In this document: positions 4,970-5,454 of the stretch, one piece after another
Layout: each line of letters starts with the position of its first letter
Position numbering within the stretch: position 1 is the first letter of the stretch
Source of the DNA: an uncultured Lachnospiraceae bacterium
GTDB lineage: Bacteria; Bacillota_A; Clostridia; Lachnospirales; Lachnospiraceae
Direction: 5' to 3'
Length of the DNA: 5,454 nt
Assembly: GCA_902780985.1 (NCBI GenBank)
Contig: CACZHN010000180.1
Span: forward strand, 1-5,454
Notes under the pieces: model-generated
Told to the model about the DNA's origin: nothing
The model's database searches: none
What the model saw: only the letters and a program-made list of their open reading frames with translations
Translations under genes and position numbers: made by a program

Positions 4970-5454
4970 TTACTTTGCCAGACGATAGCCCATGCCCCAG
5001 ACAGTTTCGATATATTCCTCGCTGCTCTTCTCGGAAAGCTTCTTACGGAGATTGCTCATATGAACCTTGACCGCATTGTCATCGTAAACTTCGCTGTCGT
5101 CGTCCCAGATGGCATCGAAGATATTGGACTTTGAAAAGATCTTATCCGGATAAGAAAGCAGCAGTTCCAGTATGGCAAATTCTCTGGAAGTAAGATCCAC
5201 TTCCTCTCCGCCTATCATAACTCTGCCGTCTCCCTTGGAAAGAGCCATATTCTTGAATATCAGCTTATCCGTATCGAAAGACCTGCTGCCGGAACGTCTG
5301 AGAAGAGCTTCTATACGCACCAGCACTTCTCCCAGATCGAAAGGCTTCGTGATATAGTCGTCCGCTCCCATTCTGATAACATCTATCTTGGTCTGTACCA
5401 TATCCTTTGCGGAAATGATCATGACCGGAATATCCGACTTCTCCCTCAGCTTCT
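4970..5454 (-). CDS. OmpR/PhoB-family response regulator, N-terminus beyond the window
   Basis: The visible 160 residues are the end of the receiver domain plus the DNA-binding domain. The frame stays open to the right edge, so the internal Met at 5420-5422 is not the start. The receiver part has PVMIISAKD with the conserved Ser14 (visible numbering), and DDYITKPFDLGEVLVRI with the conserved Lys36 and its following Pro. The phospho-acceptor Asp lies outside the window. The C-terminal part (about 66-158) is a winged helix: VDLTSREFAILELLL, the recognition region NAVKVHMSNLRKKL and the closing wing ETVWGMGYRLAK. It is a transcription factor activated by phosphorylation, probably by the kinase encoded at 2256-3155. 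A 117-bp gap with 11-bp direct repeats follows, so it likely controls the transporter-kinase operon and perhaps itself. The family is certain; the partner is inferred from gene order. Confidence 0.95.
   Translation of the reverse strand, partial: KLREKSDIPVMIISAKDMVQTKIDVIRMGADDYITKPFDLGEVLVRIEALLRRSGSRSFDTDKLIFKNMALSKGDGRVMIGGEEVDLTSREFAILELLLSYPDKIFSKSNIFDAIWDDDSEVYDDNAVKVHMSNLRKKLSEKSSEEYIETVWGMGYRLAK

Noticed and set aside
5172..5357. Plus-strand open frame opposite the response regulator
   Set aside because: It is the antisense of the receiver-to-winged-helix junction and has no support of its own.
5420..5422. Met codon as the response regulator start
   Set aside because: The frame continues upstream with clear receiver-domain residues (LREKSDIPV) to the window edge, so this Met is internal.

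Overview
The window looks like a chromosomal piece from a low-to-mid GC Gram-positive anaerobe of the Clostridia, most likely Lachnospiraceae (a Butyrivibrio/Pseudobutyrivibrio-like genome). This is an inference. It rests on the sugar-binding lipoprotein with an E-A-A-T repeat linker, strong AGGAGG-type ribosome sites, the galM-DUF624 pairing, and the BcrA-type transporter with a single-membrane-segment kinase. No RNA gene, insertion sequence, CRISPR array or phage gene is visible.

Left half, a carbohydrate-use locus. A lipoprotein gene whose start resembles ABC-transporter sugar-binding proteins (1-249, minus strand, cut by the window edge) is divergent from galM (480-1520, aldose 1-epimerase), which is followed by a DUF624/YesL-like membrane protein gene (1535-2278). 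The 230-bp divergent region holds tandem 21-bp direct repeats (two perfect copies and one degenerate). They cover the weak -35 region of the lipoprotein promoter and resemble an activator site of the AraC or LytTR kind. This suggests shared control of sugar uptake and sugar processing.

Right half, all on the minus strand. Transcription runs leftward from an OmpR/PhoB-family response regulator (4970 to beyond 5454, cut by the edge). A 117-bp gap follows, then a BcrA-type ABC ATPase (3944-4852), an ABC-2 permease (3169-3951) and a sensor histidine kinase (2256-3155). The transporter genes lie between the regulator and its likely partner kinase. The gap contains two 11-bp direct repeats, each a 7-bp core plus TTTT, placed 10 bp upstream of a good -10 box. 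This is the layout of a pho box, so the regulator probably activates the ATPase-permease-kinase operon, giving a positive loop through the kinase. The transporter most resembles peptide-antibiotic defence systems (BcrAB/LanFEG-like), but its substrate cannot be read from the sequence.

The junction between the halves is the most unusual part. The two convergent operons overlap by 23 bp, and each one's predicted intrinsic terminator lies inside the coding sequence of the other. The rightward terminator is in the kinase's GGSITA codons. The leftward terminator is in the acidic tail codons of the DUF624 protein, and its stem is intact only when read on the minus strand.
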